From Deltaproteobacteria bacterium (GTDB lineage Bacteria > Myxococcota_A > Polyangia > Polyangiales > Houyiibacteriaceae): DNA of 53,649 bases. Under the pieces are notes generated by a model. The model was not told the DNA's origin, ran no database searches, and saw nothing but the letters and a program-made list of their open reading frames with translations. The DNA lies in contig JAFDAJ010000032.1 of assembly GCA_019313915.1 (NCBI GenBank), positions 1 to 53,649 on the forward strand, in the 5' to 3' direction. Made by a program: the position numbers and the translations under genes. How positions within the stretch are numbered: the stretch's first letter is position 1; the number at the start of each line of letters is the position of its first letter. Below are positions 19,813 to 28,772 of this stretch, piece by piece.

Positions 19813-20429
19813 GACAATGCCGACAGTGCAGCACGCAACAGACCTTCGACGTTGTCGTCGCTTGAAGCGTCACTCGAAGCGCCGCTCGCGCTCCCCACTG
19901 CAGCCTCCGCCTCGCTTCGTTTGTATCCCATTTGCACCAAGGCACCAACGACCGCGTCTCCGGCCGAGCCTGCGGGGTTCGGAACCGCCCGGAGCCGAAC
20001 CCCCGTCTTGCCGCTCGCGGCAAAGTCGAGCTTACCTTCCAGGTCGAGAAGAATACGCTCGACGGTCCTCTTCCCGACGCCGCTGATTCCCTTGAAAGCG
20101 GTTTTGTCTTGGAGGGCGATCGCGTTTTGAAGCTCGGCCGCGTTCATCACGCCGAGGATCGCAAGCGCGAGCTTTGGCCCAATGCTGCTCACCTTGAGCA
20201 GGGCTCGAAACGCGGCGCGATCGTCAGCGGTGGCGAATCCAAACAAGGTCATCGCGTCCTCGCGGACGTGCGTGTGAATGTGAAGCACGACCGTCTGCCC
20301 CGGCTCGGAGCCGCAACGGCCCGCGGCCCCCAGCGGAAGAAACACCTCGTAGCCAACGCCATTCACGTCGACGATGACCGAGCCATCCCCCTCCCGAACC
20401 TCGATCGCCCCAGTAAGCCTGCCGATCAC
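19809..20429 (-). CDS. ruvA: Holliday junction DNA helicase subunit RuvA
   Basis: 206 residues from a GTG at 20429, giving the conserved N-terminus VIGRLTGAIEV. A longer reading frame upstream runs into the ruvC gene region and lacks similarity. The OB-fold domain contains DVNGVGYEVFLP and LHIHTHVREDAMTLFGF. The tandem helix-hairpin-helix segments contain VSSIGPKLALAIL and ISGVGKRTVERILLDL. The C-terminal domain III that contacts RuvB is preceded by an Ala/Gly/Ser-rich linker. The stop overlaps the ruvB ATG. Confidence 0.96.
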   Translation of the reverse strand: MIGRLTGAIEVREGDGSVIVDVNGVGYEVFLPLGAAGRCGSEPGQTVVLHIHTHVREDAMTLFGFATADDRAAFRALLKVSSIGPKLALAILGVMNAAELQNAIALQDKTAFKGISGVGKRTVERILLDLEGKLDFAASGKTGVRLRAVPNPAGSAGDAVVGALVQMGYKRSEAEAAVGSASGASSDASSDDNVEGLLRAALSALS

Positions 20430-20493
20430 CGGGGGAACGTAGCAGGTTACTGAACAGATGTCTGGAAATCCGCGGGAAGTAACGGTGCCAGTG

Positions 20494-20979
20494 TTAGCGC
20501 GTGATGGCTTTGGATCGACTCGCCTGAATATGAGTGATCGCCACCGCGAGCGCGTCTGCGGCATCTTCCTCGGGCGGCGTCTTCAACCCCAGCAGTGCCA
20601 TGACCAAGCGGCCTACCTGCCTCTTGTCCGCAGCGCCCCTGCCGACCACTGTCCTCTTCACGATCGCTGGCGGGTACTCGTGAATCTCCAACTCTGATTC
20701 CGCTGCGACCAACAGCGCCACCCCGCGAGCGTGCCCGAGCTTCAGGGCGGCGTTTGCGTACTTCGCGAAGAAGATTTCTTCCACCGCAACCGCTTGGGGT
20801 TGGTGCTCGGAGATGACCTGCTGAAGGCCCTGGTGGATGAGGTGCAGTCGTTTGGGCAGCGGTAATTTCTCCGGGACGGCGATTGTCCCGGCCCCGATGT
20901 GCCGAAGCCTCGTCCCCTCGAGTTGCACCACACCCCAACCGGTGCGCCGGCTCCCGGGATCGATGCCCAGCACACGCAT
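20494..20979 (-). CDS. ruvC: crossover junction endodeoxyribonuclease RuvC
   Basis: 161 residues. The Holliday junction resolvase. The ATG at 20979 gives the typical MRVLGIDPGSRRTGWGVV with catalytic Asp in GIDPG. Further acidic residues are in AVEEIFFAKYANAAL and EEDAADALAVAITH, completing the DEDD-type metal site. A longer start (21015) would overlap yebC and is not needed. The start lies 7 bp after the yebC stop. The gap to ruvA (64 bp) holds a short GTGCCAGTG copy related to the hexamer repeats, which touches the ruvC stop. Confidence 0.96.
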   Translation of the reverse strand: MRVLGIDPGSRRTGWGVVQLEGTRLRHIGAGTIAVPEKLPLPKRLHLIHQGLQQVISEHQPQAVAVEEIFFAKYANAALKLGHARGVALLVAAESELEIHEYPPAIVKRTVVGRGAADKRQVGRLVMALLGLKTPPEEDAADALAVAITHIQASRSKAITR

Positions 20980-20986
20980 CGCCGTG

Positions 20987-21733
20987 TTAGTCCATCTCCG
21001 CGAGCGCCTGCTCACTGAGATCGAAGTCGGAAAACACGTTCTGGACGTCCTCGTTGTCTTCGAGCGCTTCGTATAGTTGAATTAGTTTTTCGGCGTCACG
21101 GCCTTCGACGACTTTTGGGTTGTTGGGAATATAGGCGAGGGTCGCCTCCCGCACGGTGATCCCCGCGCTGTCGATCGCGTCGCGAACCGCATCGAGATCA
21201 TTGCGAGCCGTCGTCACCACCCATTCTTCGCCTACCAGCTCCATGTTCTCGGCGCCGCCGCCCACGGCCGCCTCGAAGAGCTCGTCCTCGGTGGCCGCCT
21301 CTTTGTCGATTCGGATGATGCCCTTCTGCTCGAAGGCCCATAGCGCGGAACCACTGCTGCTGATTTGCCCATGATTCTTGTCGAAGAGCTTTCGCACCTC
21401 GGCGATCGTTCGATTGCGGTTGTCGGTGACGACCTCACACAGGAACAACACCCCGTCCGGGCCCACCCCTTCGTAGAGGAGCTCTTCATACTGAACGCCC
21501 TCCAGCTCGCCTGTGCCTTTCTTGATGGCCCGGGTCACGTTCTCGGCGGGCATGTTCACGCCTCTGCCGAGGTCAATTGCCCGTCGGAGCCGGGCGTTGC
21601 CCTCCGGGTCGCCACCCCCCGAGCGTGCCGCGATCGTGATTTCCTTGATGACTTTGGTGAACAATTTCGCGCGCTTGGCGTCCTGAGCACCCTTGCGCCG
21701 CTTAATTGTCGACCATTTGCTGTGGCCACTCAT
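20987..21733 (-). CDS. yebC: YebC/PmpR-family protein (TACO1 family)
   Basis: 248 residues from the ATG at 21733, which gives the canonical MSGHSKWSTIKRRKGAQDA. Further conserved parts are NARLRRAIDLGRGVNMPAENV and GPDGVLFLCEVVTDNRNRT. The family has been described both as transcription regulators and as factors that help ribosomes through difficult sequences such as polyproline. GGGACG lies ahead of the ATG. It heads the yebC-ruvC-ruvA-ruvB operon, a common order. A TTGAAA element 17 bp before GATAAC, upstream on the minus strand, may be the promoter. Confidence 0.96.
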   Translation of the reverse strand: MSGHSKWSTIKRRKGAQDAKRAKLFTKVIKEITIAARSGGGDPEGNARLRRAIDLGRGVNMPAENVTRAIKKGTGELEGVQYEELLYEGVGPDGVLFLCEVVTDNRNRTIAEVRKLFDKNHGQISSSGSALWAFEQKGIIRIDKEAATEDELFEAAVGGGAENMELVGEEWVVTTARNDLDAVRDAIDSAGITVREATLAYIPNNPKVVEGRDAEKLIQLYEALEDNEDVQNVFSDFDLSEQALAEMD

Positions 21734-21818
21734 TTCGTCCCTGTTATCCAACGGAATTGTTTGGTTTTCAAGCCAATCCACCAGTGAATATGCCTTCGGC
21801 CGGCGCGTCGAACCTCCC

Positions 21819-22613
21819 ATGAAACGCTTCGGCATTCTCACAATCGCGCTATTCGGCCTCACTGGCTGCCACAACGACTCCCGCTACGTCTGCATCGCCG
21901 ACGGGCCCCTCAGTGATCGCGGCTGCTTCTTGTGCCAGGGGGACGAGTGTGACCCCCAACCGGCGCCGCACCGGGACCTGTGTGTGGCGGCCACGGACTG
22001 TGCCGTCGGGGAAGTCTGCACCACGCTTGGCTGCGTCCGCGAGTGCGACGAGGAGTACGATTGCTCCGTGGGGACGACCTGCGCGGACAACGGTCTTTGT
22101 CTCAATCCTCTCGAAGACGATCCCGACCCGCCTCCCTTCCGTTGTCAGTTCAATTTCGAGTGCGGCGACTCTCGCATTTGCATCGATGGTGAGTGTCTAC
22201 TGACGTGTCTCGATGCGCCCTGTCCGGAGACACAAGAGTGCGTGGCGGGCGCGTGCCGCCCTTGCACGGATGACACGTGCCTCACCAGCTGCACCGAAGA
22301 TGCCAACTGCGCCGATCACGAGTACTGCAGTTCATTCCAGTGCATCCCCGACACGCGCCCCGAACAGTTCTGTCCGGGCAACGAGTGTCAGCCGGGGCGC
22401 GTCTGCGTTCGCGGCCAATGCCGAACACCGTGTGAGACCGACGACGAATGCGCCCGCATCGACGCGACGATCCGCTTCTGTGCGTCGGTCGAGGAGCGAA
22501 ACCTTTGCGTGCGCAGCAGCGAAGTGCTCGCGGAGTGTCAGCTCAACATCGACTGCGGGCTCGGTGAGGAATGCGTCGACGGCGCCTGCGAGGTCGGCTC
22601 CGAGTCGCCTTGA
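21819..22613 (+). CDS. Cys-rich lipoprotein with EGF-like/Dickkopf-like repeats
   Basis: 264 residues from the ATG at 21819. The signal peptide ends in the lipobox LTGC, so it is predicted lipid-anchored. The rest has more than 30 cysteines in repeating patterns such as CxxxxDCxxGxxC and CxxGxC (for example ATDCAVGEVC, NIDCGLGEEC, FECGDSRIC), and is rich in Asp and Glu. This is typical of secreted disulfide-rich proteins abundant in Myxococcota. The function is unknown. Adhesion or envelope contact is possible. It is divergent from yebC. The last 76 bp overlap the convergent glycosyltransferase gene. Confidence 0.85.
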   Translation: MKRFGILTIALFGLTGCHNDSRYVCIADGPLSDRGCFLCQGDECDPQPAPHRDLCVAATDCAVGEVCTTLGCVRECDEEYDCSVGTTCADNGLCLNPLEDDPDPPPFRCQFNFECGDSRICIDGECLLTCLDAPCPETQECVAGACRPCTDDTCLTSCTEDANCADHEYCSSFQCIPDTRPEQFCPGNECQPGRVCVRGQCRTPCETDDECARIDATIRFCASVEERNLCVRSSEVLAECQLNIDCGLGEECVDGACEVGSESP

Positions 22614-24085
22614 GCGAGCCTCAGCCGGAGCGCTTCGTAGAGGCTCGTGAGGCCGACGTACGTGAATCCACCGCAAAACAGGAGCACAAAGGGCACGCTC
22701 GCCCAGCTCTTCGTGACGATTGCCACCACCAGCGTAGCCGTGCAGTAGACCGCAAACGCTAGCTCGATCGTGTTGTGCCAGGGCCAGCGACCCCGGTAAC
22801 CAAACGTTCTCGAGCCGGGCTTGGTGTCGACGGCGCCGCGTTTGGGCGTTCGAACGAACTCGACATCGCGGCCGAACAGCCCCTCGATGGCAGCGCGTCC
22901 GTTGTTGATCGACAGCCCGATACCGACGGCCATCATGATTGGCAGTCGCCTGATCGCTTGCCAGTACCCGCCATAGAGGTCGTGATGCGCGACAACGTAG
23001 AACGCCGCAATCGACCCGCACGTCGCCAAGAATAGAGGCACGTCGAGCATCAGAAGCTCGGGGTGCTCCATCTGGCGGCGAATCAGCATGTTGGGGAGCT
23101 GGAGCGCCGCGAGCACCAGCAGAAACAGGTAGGCTAGGTTGTTGGTCAGATGGAAGAACGCCTCGATCTTCACCTTGCGGCCTATGGGTGCCCGTACGAT
23201 CCGTCCCAGCAGCTTCCGCGCGGTTTGAACCGAGCCTTTGGCCCATCGGTATTGTTGTCCCTTGAAGCTATTCATCTCGCACGGGAGCTCCGCCGGCGCG
23301 CTCACGTGCGGCGCGTACACGAACTTCCAACCAGCGAGCTGCGCTCGGTAGCTGAGGTCCATGTCTTCCGTGATCGTGTCGTGTTGCCAACCGCCCGCGG
23401 CGATGATTGCGGACTTGCGCCACATGCCTGCGGTGCCGTTGAAGTTGAAAAAGCGCCCGGAGCGGTTGCGCGCTGCGTGCTCGATCACGAAGTGCCCGTC
23501 GAGGAGCATCGCCTCGCACTGCGTGAGCAGCGAATGACCGCGGTTTAGGTGCGCCCATCGTGCCTGCGCCATCCCCACCGAGGGGTCCTCGAAGAAGTCG
23601 ATCAGGTCCCGGACGATCGACGGGCCCGGAACGAAATCCGCATCGAATACAAGCAGGAAATCGCCCTTTGCACGCGCCATGCCCGCTTCGAGCGCTCCAG
23701 CCTTATACCCGGCGCGGTCGTCTCGATGGAGATAGACGACATCGAGCCCCTCGGCACGAAGGGCGTCGCACCTGAGACGCGCGATCGTCGAGGTCGCGTC
23801 GGTCGAGTCATCGAGCACCTGAATTTCGAGACGGTGGCGCGGGTAGTCGATGCGCGCTGCTGCCTCGATCAGCCGTTCGGCAACGAACATCTCGTTGAAC
23901 ATCGGGAGTTGGATCGTCACCATCGGCAGGTCCTCTTCGTCGAAGCGGGACCGTGGCGCGCTTCTCTCGTGGCGGTGGCGCAAGTACAAGAACAGCAGCG
24001 CGCTTCGATGAACGCCGTAAAGCGCCAGTACCCCGAGTGTGACCAAGTAAAGAACGATGACCAGCGTCTGCACAATAGGCTCCAC
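22538..24085 (-). CDS. processive family 2 glycosyltransferase, cellulose-synthase-like
   Basis: 515 residues, start GTG at 24085. An N-terminal membrane helix (5-25) precedes a cytoplasmic GT-A domain with the D,D,D,QxxRW pattern of processive beta-glycosyltransferases: LDDSTDAT (92-94), FDADF (148-150), TED (239-241) and QQYRW (277-281). Four or more C-terminal helices (about 310-335, 350-375, 440-490) would form the export channel. It probably polymerises a beta-linked polysaccharide from a nucleotide sugar across the inner membrane. The blocks most resemble glucomannan or cellulose synthase-like enzymes. No bcsB, bcsZ or PilZ domain is beside it. The 24-bp gap to gltX suggests read-through. 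Confidence 0.9.
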   Translation of the reverse strand: MEPIVQTLVIVLYLVTLGVLALYGVHRSALLFLYLRHRHERSAPRSRFDEEDLPMVTIQLPMFNEMFVAERLIEAAARIDYPRHRLEIQVLDDSTDATSTIARLRCDALRAEGLDVVYLHRDDRAGYKAGALEAGMARAKGDFLLVFDADFVPGPSIVRDLIDFFEDPSVGMAQARWAHLNRGHSLLTQCEAMLLDGHFVIEHAARNRSGRFFNFNGTAGMWRKSAIIAAGGWQHDTITEDMDLSYRAQLAGWKFVYAPHVSAPAELPCEMNSFKGQQYRWAKGSVQTARKLLGRIVRAPIGRKVKIEAFFHLTNNLAYLFLLVLAALQLPNMLIRRQMEHPELLMLDVPLFLATCGSIAAFYVVAHHDLYGGYWQAIRRLPIMMAVGIGLSINNGRAAIEGLFGRDVEFVRTPKRGAVDTKPGSRTFGYRGRWPWHNTIELAFAVYCTATLVVAIVTKSWASVPFVLLFCGGFTYVGLTSLYEALRLRLAQGDSEPTSQAPSTHSSPSPQSMLS

Positions 24086-24109
24086 GAGTATGAAAAATGC
24101 GCCCCGAGG

Positions 24110-25564
24110 TTACGCGGAGGGTGTCTCCGCGGCCGCAGCGATCTCCGCCGCGGCCCGCAGCCGCATTAGCGTCTTTTCTTTGCCAAGCACTTCCATGACT
24201 TCGAAAAGCCCCGGACTCCGCGTGCGCCCCGTCATCGCGACGCGGGCGGGTTGCGCGACCACTTTCATCGGAAGCTCGCTTTCTTCGAGCCAGGCTTTAA
24301 CCGTCGCGTCGAGCGGCCCTTTGGTGAACGGCTCGACGGGTTCCACTACGTCGGCAAGGCGCAGGAGGGTTTGTGCGCTGTCTGGGACGAGGAACTTTCG
24401 CTTGCCTTTGGCATCGAACTCCACCTCTCGGAAGAAATAGTCGACCGCTTCGGCGACATCGACGAACGTTTCCGCACGCGGCCTCACATAAGGGATCGTC
24501 TTCAAGAGAACCGGATCGTCGGCCTCGACTTCGATGCCGTTCTTGGCGAGAAAGGGAACGCTCAGACGCGCGATCGCCTCATCGGAAAGCATTCGAAGAT
24601 GCTCCGCTTGCACGTGAAGAAACTTCTTCGCGTCGTAGCGGCCAGCCGTCGACCCCACGCGATTCCAGCCGAACTTCTCGATGAGCTCTTGGCGCGTGAA
24701 GATCTCCTGGTCCCCGTGCGACCACCCGAGGCGGGCCAGGTAGTTCAGGACGGCGTCCGGAAGATACCCCATGTCTCGATACTCGAGAACACCCACGGCA
24801 GCATGACGCTTCGAGAGCTTTTCGCCGTTGGGGGCCAGCACCATCGGCATGTGCGCGAACGCCGGCACGGGAGTCCCCAACGTTTCGTAGAGCAAGATCT
24901 GAGGCGCGGTATTGATCATGTGGTCGTCGCCGCGGGCAACGACCGTGACACCCATCGTCAAGTCATCGACGACACAGCCGAAGTTGTAGAGGGGCATCCC
25001 GTCCGGACGCAGCAAGATGAAGTCCTGCTGCGTAGAGTTGAGGATGTCGATCTTGCCCTTGACCTCGTCGACCCAGCTGGTGGTTCCTTCGTGAGGCGCC
25101 CGGAAGCGAATGACGTGGCGCGCGCTCGGATCGTCGGGTTCGTCGGTGCGATCGCGCCACGGGCTTTCAAAACGGAAGCCGTCTTTGGTACCACTCTTTT
25201 GATGCGCTTCCCGCGCCGCGGCTATCTCTTCCTTCGTGGCGTAGCAGCGATAGGCATGCCCCGACGCGATCAGCCTCTCGGCGTAGTCGGCGTAGATGTC
25301 GAGGCGCTCGCTCTGCACGTAGGGGCCGTGGTCGCCACCGACTTCAGGGCCTTCGTCCCAATCGAGGCCGAGCCATCGCATCGACTCGAGCACGATCTGG
25401 ATACTCTCTTCGGTGCTGCGTTCACGGTCGGTGTCCTCGATCCGGAGGATGAACGTGCCCCCATGCTGGCGCGCCCACAGCCAGCTGTACAAAGCCGTCC
25501 GGACGCCACCGATGTGCAAGTACCCGGTGGGCGATGGCGCGAACCGAACACGAACCTCCGACAT
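24110..25564 (-). CDS. gltX: glutamyl-tRNA synthetase
   Basis: 484 residues from the ATG at 25564, which gives MSEVRVRFAPSPTGYLHIGG with the class I HIGH-type signature (17-20). The KMSKS-type motif is GEKLSKRHAAVG. The other catalytic blocks are RIEDTDRERS, and DDHMINTAPQILLYE. The anticodon-binding domain is helical at the C-terminus. It charges tRNA-Glu, and in organisms without glutaminyl-tRNA synthetase also tRNA-Gln. A longer frame start (25600) adds only 12 non-conserved residues. Confidence 0.97.
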   Translation of the reverse strand: MSEVRVRFAPSPTGYLHIGGVRTALYSWLWARQHGGTFILRIEDTDRERSTEESIQIVLESMRWLGLDWDEGPEVGGDHGPYVQSERLDIYADYAERLIASGHAYRCYATKEEIAAAREAHQKSGTKDGFRFESPWRDRTDEPDDPSARHVIRFRAPHEGTTSWVDEVKGKIDILNSTQQDFILLRPDGMPLYNFGCVVDDLTMGVTVVARGDDHMINTAPQILLYETLGTPVPAFAHMPMVLAPNGEKLSKRHAAVGVLEYRDMGYLPDAVLNYLARLGWSHGDQEIFTRQELIEKFGWNRVGSTAGRYDAKKFLHVQAEHLRMLSDEAIARLSVPFLAKNGIEVEADDPVLLKTIPYVRPRAETFVDVAEAVDYFFREVEFDAKGKRKFLVPDSAQTLLRLADVVEPVEPFTKGPLDATVKAWLEESELPMKVVAQPARVAMTGRTRSPGLFEVMEVLGKEKTLMRLRAAAEIAAAAETPSA

Positions 25565-25612
25565 GGCCGGAGAGCTACCTGCCCCGCGTGACCGGGTCAA
25601 GCGAAGGGCGGC

Positions 25613-26011
25613 CTAGCTCTGACCCGTCGGCTTCGCGTTGGCTTGAAGCACACCACTAAACGAATCGCGGTACGCCCAGGCCAAGAAAAGCTGCGCGAGG
25701 ATGATGAAGATCGCCATGGGCAGGCCGCCCTGATCCAAGAACGCGTGGAGGAGCAAGATGTGGACGGACACCGGAGCGAGGATGATGAGTCCGAGGGGAA
25801 GAAAGCGTCCCGTCAGAATCATCAGACCAGCCGCCACCTCGACCGCCTTGACGACCATCATGAAATAGCCGGTCGCGACCAACGCGCCCATGAAAGAGCC
25901 CGAAGCCTCGTTCATTTCCGGGGTTGGAATGAAGTTGAAGAACCCGTTTAGGCCAAAGACTACGAAAACCAAACCCAGCAGTATGCGCGCTCCGATTACA
26001 GCAAACTTCAT
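25613..26011 (-). CDS. DoxX-like small membrane protein
   Basis: 132 residues with four predicted membrane helices (about 5-24, 44-64, 68-88, 93-113). The pattern GLVFVVFGLNGFFNF, then a Lys/Glu-containing second helix (VVKAVEVAAGLMIL) and a Pro-bearing third helix match the DoxX family. DoxX proteins are membrane subunits or partners of oxidoreductases, but small free-standing members have no assigned reaction. It is on the same strand as gltX, 48 bp upstream of it. It shares an intergenic region with the divergent M16 peptidase gene, which carries a 15-bp palindrome. Confidence 0.8.
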   Translation of the reverse strand: MKFAVIGARILLGLVFVVFGLNGFFNFIPTPEMNEASGSFMGALVATGYFMMVVKAVEVAAGLMILTGRFLPLGLIILAPVSVHILLLHAFLDQGGLPMAIFIILAQLFLAWAYRDSFSGVLQANAKPTGQS

Positions 26012-26097
26012 GTCCCGCTCCTTTTCCTGGTCCTCGGACCTATCCCGACGATAGAGCCCTGCCGTGCGACGTTAACCGCAGAGCCTGAAGCGCCCCA

Positions 26098-26112
26098 ATT
26101 TCCCGGGGAAAT
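26098..26112. promoter_or_regulatory. perfect 15-bp inverted repeat upstream of the M16 peptidase gene
   Basis: ATTTCCC-G-GGGAAAT lies 18 bp before the ATG of the first M16 gene and in the shared divergent region with the DoxX-like gene. It could be an operator or form a short mRNA hairpin. Confidence 0.45.
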
Positions 26113-26130
26113 CCCCTTGACCAGGGCTGA

Positions 26131-27501
26131 ATGGCTGCGCAGGCTCCCGCGTTCATGGGAGCGCCCGAGGTTCTGATCGAACGGCTCAACCGCGGCGTTC
26201 GAAAGCGCAACGCGCGGTGGACGTTCGTTCGCGACCACGCATTCGGTGATGCGCTCACGCTCAGGCGTTTTCGGCTGGGCAATGGACTGACCGTGCTGAC
26301 ACTCGTCGATCGCTCCGCGCCGACCGTCAGCTACCACACGTGGTTTCGCGTCGGGTCTCGTCATGAGCGCCCCGGTAAGACAGGACTCGCCCATCTTTTC
26401 GAGCACTTGATGTTCAGCGAAACGCGAAACCACCCACACGGTGACTTCGATCGTTTGATGGAGCGCGCGGGGGCCGAGGCCAATGCGGCGACTTGGACCG
26501 ATTGGACCTGCTACTACGAGAACGCGCCTCGGGACGCGTTGCCGCTCCTCATCGAGCTCGAGGCCGACCGGATGTCGAACCTAGTGCTGCGCGTCCCGCA
26601 AGTCACTTCCGAAAAGGAAGTAGTCGCCAACGAGCGCAAGCTCCGTGTCGACGACGACGTCGAAGGTAAGGCACTCGAGCTGTTGTACGACGGCGCGTTT
26701 CGACGCCACCCGTACCGCTGGCCGACGATCGGTTGGATGAAAGACATCCGTGGCTTCACCGTGCGGGATTGCCAAGAGTTCTACCGAACGCACTACGCGC
26801 CGAGCAACGCCACCGTCGTGATTGCTGGCGACTTCAACGAACAGAAGGCCCTTTCACTCGTCCAAGAACACTACGGCGGGCTGTCTGCTGCTCGGATAGC
26901 CAAGTTGCGGGCACCTTCGAAGGAGCCTTCGCAGCGCGCGGAGCGCATCTTTCAACTCACCGCGCCTACCCCGACCGAAAAGCTGCTCATCGGATACCGC
27001 GCACCCTCGTTTTCCGATCCCGACACTCCGGCTCTCGTCATTGCCAACGAAGTGTTGTTCGGTGGCACCAGCTCGCGACTCCAGCGGCTGTTCTGTCTGG
27101 ACGAGGAGATCGCGCTCTCGGTTCGCGGTTCGATATCGCCGTTCATCGACCCCGGACTTTTCGAGATGTGGATCTTTCTCCGTGAAGGAAAGCGGAAGGC
27201 CGATGCACTTCGGTTGCTCGACCGGGAGATCGAGCGGCTCGGATCGAAAGGTCCAAGCCCTCTCGAGCTCGAAAAAGCCATCAACCAGCTCGAGCTTTCC
27301 TTCTTGCACAGTTTGGAAACCGCCGGCGGCAAGGCCGAGCAGATAGGGTTCTACGAGACCGTGGCCAATGACGGTGCCGCCGTGTTCGATCGCCTCGCAG
27401 CCTATCGACGAGTCACCGGCACTGACGTGAAGCGGGCGGTCGCCAAGTACCTGCGTCCTTCTCGCCGCACACGAGTCGAGATTCTGCGAAAAGCCTCATG
27501 A
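26131..27501 (+). CDS. M16-family zinc metallopeptidase, active subunit
   Basis: 456 residues, no signal peptide. It has the inverted zinc motif HLFEH (H88, E91, H92) in GLAHLFEHLMFSE, with the later zinc Glu expected about 75 residues on, in LIELEADRMSN. The later duplicated half (about 260-440) has RYFG-type features, such as FGGTSSRLQRLF. M16 enzymes degrade or process small peptides in a clam-shell chamber, often as heterodimers. The second gene starts by overlapping its stop (ATGA), so the two products very likely pair. The ATG at 26131 is preceded by AGGG; an ATG at 26155 is also possible. Confidence 0.93.
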   Translation: MAAQAPAFMGAPEVLIERLNRGVRKRNARWTFVRDHAFGDALTLRRFRLGNGLTVLTLVDRSAPTVSYHTWFRVGSRHERPGKTGLAHLFEHLMFSETRNHPHGDFDRLMERAGAEANAATWTDWTCYYENAPRDALPLLIELEADRMSNLVLRVPQVTSEKEVVANERKLRVDDDVEGKALELLYDGAFRRHPYRWPTIGWMKDIRGFTVRDCQEFYRTHYAPSNATVVIAGDFNEQKALSLVQEHYGGLSAARIAKLRAPSKEPSQRAERIFQLTAPTPTEKLLIGYRAPSFSDPDTPALVIANEVLFGGTSSRLQRLFCLDEEIALSVRGSISPFIDPGLFEMWIFLREGKRKADALRLLDREIERLGSKGPSPLELEKAINQLELSFLHSLETAGGKAEQIGFYETVANDGAAVFDRLAAYRRVTGTDVKRAVAKYLRPSRRTRVEILRKAS

Positions 27502-28772
27502 GTATCTTCGTCGAATCGAGTGACGTGTTGCCGTTGGTGGATTTGGAGATCGCGCTTCCCGTAGGCAGTCTTCAGGACCCGGCGGGTCAAGAGGGCCTTG
27601 CCCAGCTCACAGGCCACCTGATGCGTCGCGGGCCTCGTGGGCTTTCGCAGGAGCGATTCGAAGAGCGGCTGGCGAGCCTCGGGGCTCGAGTGTCGGTCGA
27701 GGTGTCGATGCGTTCGACTCGTATTCGCGCCACGGTCCTTCGCCGCAACTTGCAACCGCTCCTCGGGCTCGTGGCCGACGTGGTGTGGCAACCCGCGCTT
27801 CGCACGACGGATTTCGCGAAACTCAAACGACGCACTCAAGCAGCGCTCATTGCCCGGCTCGACGACGACCAGACGTTGGGCGCGGTGTGTTTTCGTGAGG
27901 CGCTGTTCGGTGAGCATCCATATGGCCGCACGTTGAGTGGGGATACGGACAGCCTCGCGCGCATCGGCATCCAACAAGTCAAAGATTTCTATGCGAGACA
28001 CGTTGCGAAGGGCGTATTCCTCGTGGGCGTTGCTGGCGATGTGAGCGAAGTTGAGGTTCGCTCGCTCATCGCATCCCATTTTCCCAAGGCCAGACGCGCC
28101 ACGAAAAAGGGCTTCGATGTCCCAGCGACACACATCCGCCGCGGCCGCCACGTGGTCATCGTCGACAAGCCCGAGCGCACACAGACCCAGCTTTTCATCG
28201 GTACCCTCGGTGCGCGCACACGCGATCGAAATCTGTTTCCGCTCATCGTTTCCAACACAGCGTTCGGCGGCACTTTCAGTGGTCCGCTCATGCAGCAGGT
28301 GCGCGGGGTTCGTGGTTGGAGCTATGGCGCATACAGCCGATTGCTTCATTCCACACAACGTGACGCCTGGTACATGTCGACCGCGCCTGCTGCCGAGTAC
28401 TCCGCCGACTGCGCGGCGCTGCAACTCGACCTGCTCGAGCGCTGGGTCGACCGAGGGACGAAGAAAGCCGACCTCGACTTTGCCCAGCGTTACCTGGTCA
28501 ACAGCCACTGTTTCGATCGCGACACACCTTCCAAGCGCCTCGAAGCTCGACTCGATGTCGAGCTCTTGGATATCCCTCGGAGCTACGTGGACAAGTACGA
28601 TCAGCTCGTCGCCCGAGTCACCCGGCAACAGGCTAATGACGCGACGCGGGCCCGTATTTCACCGAGGGATCTCATCATCGTAGTGGTCGCTACTGCGAAC
28701 GAGGTAGCGAGCTCCTTCGAGCGGCTTCCCGGCGTGAAGTCCCTGCAAATCGTCCCCTTCGACCGGCGCTAG
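27498..28772 (+). CDS. M16-family peptidase-like protein lacking the zinc motif
   Basis: 424 residues, full M16 fold by similarity (GSLQDPAGQEGLAQL, then TAFGGTFSGPLMQQVRGVRGWSYG). At the place of HxxEH it reads QLTGHLMRRG, so the catalytic Glu and one zinc His are missing. The Arg/Tyr substrate-binding part (RGWSYGAYSR) is kept. This is the pattern of the non-catalytic partner in heterodimeric M16 proteases, such as the alpha subunit of mitochondrial processing peptidase. The ATG at 27498 overlaps the stop of the active subunit. The final 4 bp overlap the convergent PilZ gene. Confidence 0.92.
   Translation: MSIFVESSDVLPLVDLEIALPVGSLQDPAGQEGLAQLTGHLMRRGPRGLSQERFEERLASLGARVSVEVSMRSTRIRATVLRRNLQPLLGLVADVVWQPALRTTDFAKLKRRTQAALIARLDDDQTLGAVCFREALFGEHPYGRTLSGDTDSLARIGIQQVKDFYARHVAKGVFLVGVAGDVSEVEVRSLIASHFPKARRATKKGFDVPATHIRRGRHVVIVDKPERTQTQLFIGTLGARTRDRNLFPLIVSNTAFGGTFSGPLMQQVRGVRGWSYGAYSRLLHSTQRDAWYMSTAPAAEYSADCAALQLDLLERWVDRGTKKADLDFAQRYLVNSHCFDRDTPSKRLEARLDVELLDIPRSYVDKYDQLVARVTRQQANDATRARISPRDLIIVVVATANEVASSFERLPGVKSLQIVPFDRR

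Noticed and set aside
24251-25591. 446-codon plus-strand ORF opposite gltX
   Set aside because: gltX is complete and conserved on the minus strand, so this is a shadow.
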